From NCBI GenBank assembly GCA_002402245.1, contig NVVP01000022.1:12402-19067 (forward strand): 6,666 bases of DNA. The letters are read 5' to 3'. Below the pieces are notes generated by a model. It had not been told where the DNA came from. It worked only from the letters and a program-made list of their open reading frames with translations, and ran no database searches. The DNA is from Gammaproteobacteria bacterium (GTDB taxonomy: Bacteria > Pseudomonadota > Gammaproteobacteria > Nitrosococcales > Methylophagaceae). How positions within the stretch are numbered: the first letter of the stretch is position 1; every line of letters begins with the position of its first letter. A program made the translations under genes and the position numbers. Of this stretch, positions 5,306 to 6,666 are shown piece after piece.

Positions 5306-6666
5306 GACACCTTAATATGTCCTTTCTTAAGCGCAGCCAATATTTGTTCGCGAGGACCATCGGCTACTAAATTACCTTGATCCATTACAATAATTCGGTC
5401 GACTAAATTTAATAGTGATGCTTTATGGGTAACTAAAATCATCGTTTTACCTTTCAGCTCTGTACTTAAACGAGATTTAAACCGATCTTCTGTACTGTTA
5501 TCCATTGCATTGGTAGGTTCATCCAGCACTAATACTGAGGGTTCTAATAATAAGGCCCTAGCAATAGCAACACTTTGTCGCTGTCCACCTGAAAGGCCTT
5601 CTCCACGCTCACCTACAGGCAAATCAAATCCGGCAGGATGACGGTTAACAAACTCAGTTACCCCCGCAATATCTGCGGCTCTTAATATCGCATCATCATC
5701 AGCAAAAGGGCTTCCCATCGCAATATTGTCGCGAATACTGCCAAAAAACAGCATCACATCTTGTGGGGCATAACCTACATTACGGCGTATATCTACAGGA
5801 TCAATCTGTCTCAAATCAGTACTATCAAGCAAAATGGCACCGTCTGAAGGTTCATATAGGCCTAATAATAACTTTTCAATTGAGCTTTTACCTGAACCGA
5901 TTCTGCCAATAAAGGCTACTTTTTCACCTGGAGTAATTTTAAATGAAATCTTTGTTAACGCATCCATCGGTTGTTCTGGATAACGAAATGATACATTCTT
6001 AAATTCAACCCCACCTTTAAATTCTGGTCGATTTAAAAACTCTTTTCCTGTCGGCCTTTCTACCGGTAGTGCCATCAAACTATTTAACGAAGAAAAGGCA
6101 GCTTTAGATTGATGATAGCGAGTTAAGATCCCCGCCACCTGACCTAAAGGTGCTAATGCTCTACCTGTAAGCAATGTACTGGCAATTAATGCCCCCATGG
6201 TAATATCGCCATCTGCAATTTTATACACACCAAAAACCACAATACACACTGAGGCCATTTGTTGCAGGAAGGCGGTAAAATTAATCGCCAATGATGACAA
6301 AATACGAGACTGTTGACTATATTTAGAAATAGATCCTATTGTTTGCTCCCATTTTCGCTGCACCTGAGATTCAGCGCCGATACTTTTAATCGTTTCCAAA
6401 CCGGTCAATGTTTCTATTAAAATTGCACCTTTTTGTCCAGAATGACGAAATAAATTCTGGATAGTCTTTCCCAAAGGTATCTGAATAAGCAAGCCGACAA
6501 TAATAGCTAAAGGAATGGCTGCTAGAGGCACATAAGCCAATTCTCCAGCTAGCGTCCAAATTACAAAAATGAATAAAAATGAAAACGGTAAATCAATTAA
6601 TGTTGTCAGTGTTGTTGATGTGAAAAACTCGCGAAATGATTCAAACTCTTGCATGCTATTGGCAAA
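5296..6666 (-). CDS. Type I secretion ABC transporter/ATPase (LapB/HlyB-like), 5'-truncated by window edge
   Basis: This is the inner-membrane motor of the secretion system, using ATP to drive an unfolded substrate through the adaptor and TolC channel. The reading frame is open to the window edge, where residues FANS precede the first visible Met (6654), so 456 residues are seen and the real start lies outside. Numbering from that Met, the membrane domain shows hydrophobic segments around 18-38, 40-60, 124-147 and 150-172. The nucleotide-binding domain begins near 215. It holds the Walker A GRIGSGKSS (250-258), Q-loop Gln298 in YAPQDVML, X-loop GERGEG then signature LSGGQ (354-358), Walker B VLVLDEP (374-380), D-loop NAMD (382-385) and His410 in VTHK. 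All catalytic elements are intact. FANSMQEFESFREFF matches the LapB/LssB branch of type I exporters. Relatives run to about 700 residues, so about 250 residues are missing, including any C39-like N-terminal domain. It heads the visible operon. Confidence 0.95.
   Translation of the reverse strand, partial: FANSMQEFESFREFFTSTTLTTLIDLPFSFLFIFVIWTLAGELAYVPLAAIPLAIIVGLLIQIPLGKTIQNLFRHSGQKGAILIETLTGLETIKSIGAESQVQRKWEQTIGSISKYSQQSRILSSLAINFTAFLQQMASVCIVVFGVYKIADGDITMGALIASTLLTGRALAPLGQVAGILTRYHQSKAAFSSLNSLMALPVERPTGKEFLNRPEFKGGVEFKNVSFRYPEQPMDALTKISFKITPGEKVAFIGRIGSGKSSIEKLLLGLYEPSDGAILLDSTDLRQIDPVDIRRNVGYAPQDVMLFFGSIRDNIAMGSPFADDDAILRAADIAGVTEFVNRHPAGFDLPVGERGEGLSGGQRQSVAIARALLLEPSVLVLDEPTNAMDNSTEDRFKSRLSTELKGKTMILVTHKASLLNLVDRIIVMDQGNLVADGPREQILAALKKGHIKVSKG

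Noticed and set aside
6643..6654. Treating the Met at 6654 as the true start of the ABC transporter
   Set aside because: The frame stays open to the window edge (FANS before the Met), and the visible protein begins in the middle of the membrane domain. The gene is simply cut by the window.

Overview
All six supported genes lie on the minus strand, so the window reads right to left. The features and the absence of other coding signal point to a Gram-negative gammaproteobacterium with AT-rich DNA (about 40% GC by eye, not computed). It has a fabA-fabB pair for anaerobic-type unsaturated fatty acid synthesis, which is mostly a gammaproteobacterial arrangement, and a complete type I secretion apparatus that needs an outer membrane. 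The sequence alone does not identify the genus.

Right part (6666 to 1958): a type I secretion operon. It starts with the C-terminal two thirds of a secretion ABC transporter, cut by the window edge. A HlyD/LapC-type periplasmic adaptor follows 7 nt later. Next comes a 212-residue LuxR-type DNA-binding regulator, whose start codon overlaps the adaptor stop codon (ATGA). After a 50-nt AT-rich gap comes a TolC/LapE/AggA-type outer-membrane factor. Together these form the inner-membrane motor, the periplasmic conduit and the outer-membrane channel for exporting a protein directly from cytoplasm to outside, typically a large RTX adhesin or repeat protein. No exported substrate is encoded in the window. 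The regulator is the unusual member: it has a receiver-like N-terminus that appears to lack the phospho-acceptor Asp and the conserved switch Thr/Ser and Lys. It is therefore probably not a conventional phosphorylated response regulator.

Middle (1957 to 1810): a 148-nt intergenic region. It holds a hairpin that probably ends the secretion operon and a likely extended -10 promoter for fabA.

Left part (1809 to 61): fabA and fabB, separated by 9 nt, with the fabB ribosome-binding site overlapping the fabA stop. FabA dehydrates and isomerises the 10-carbon acyl-ACP intermediate, and FabB elongates the cis-3 product, which commits it to unsaturated fatty acid synthesis. Both keep all catalytic residues. 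A perfect 36-bp palindrome follows fabB and may be its terminator.

The fab genes are ordinary housekeeping genes. I see no mobile element, CRISPR array, tRNA or rRNA. The most noteworthy points are the degenerate receiver regulator built into the secretion operon and two perfect inverted repeats in the intergenic spaces.
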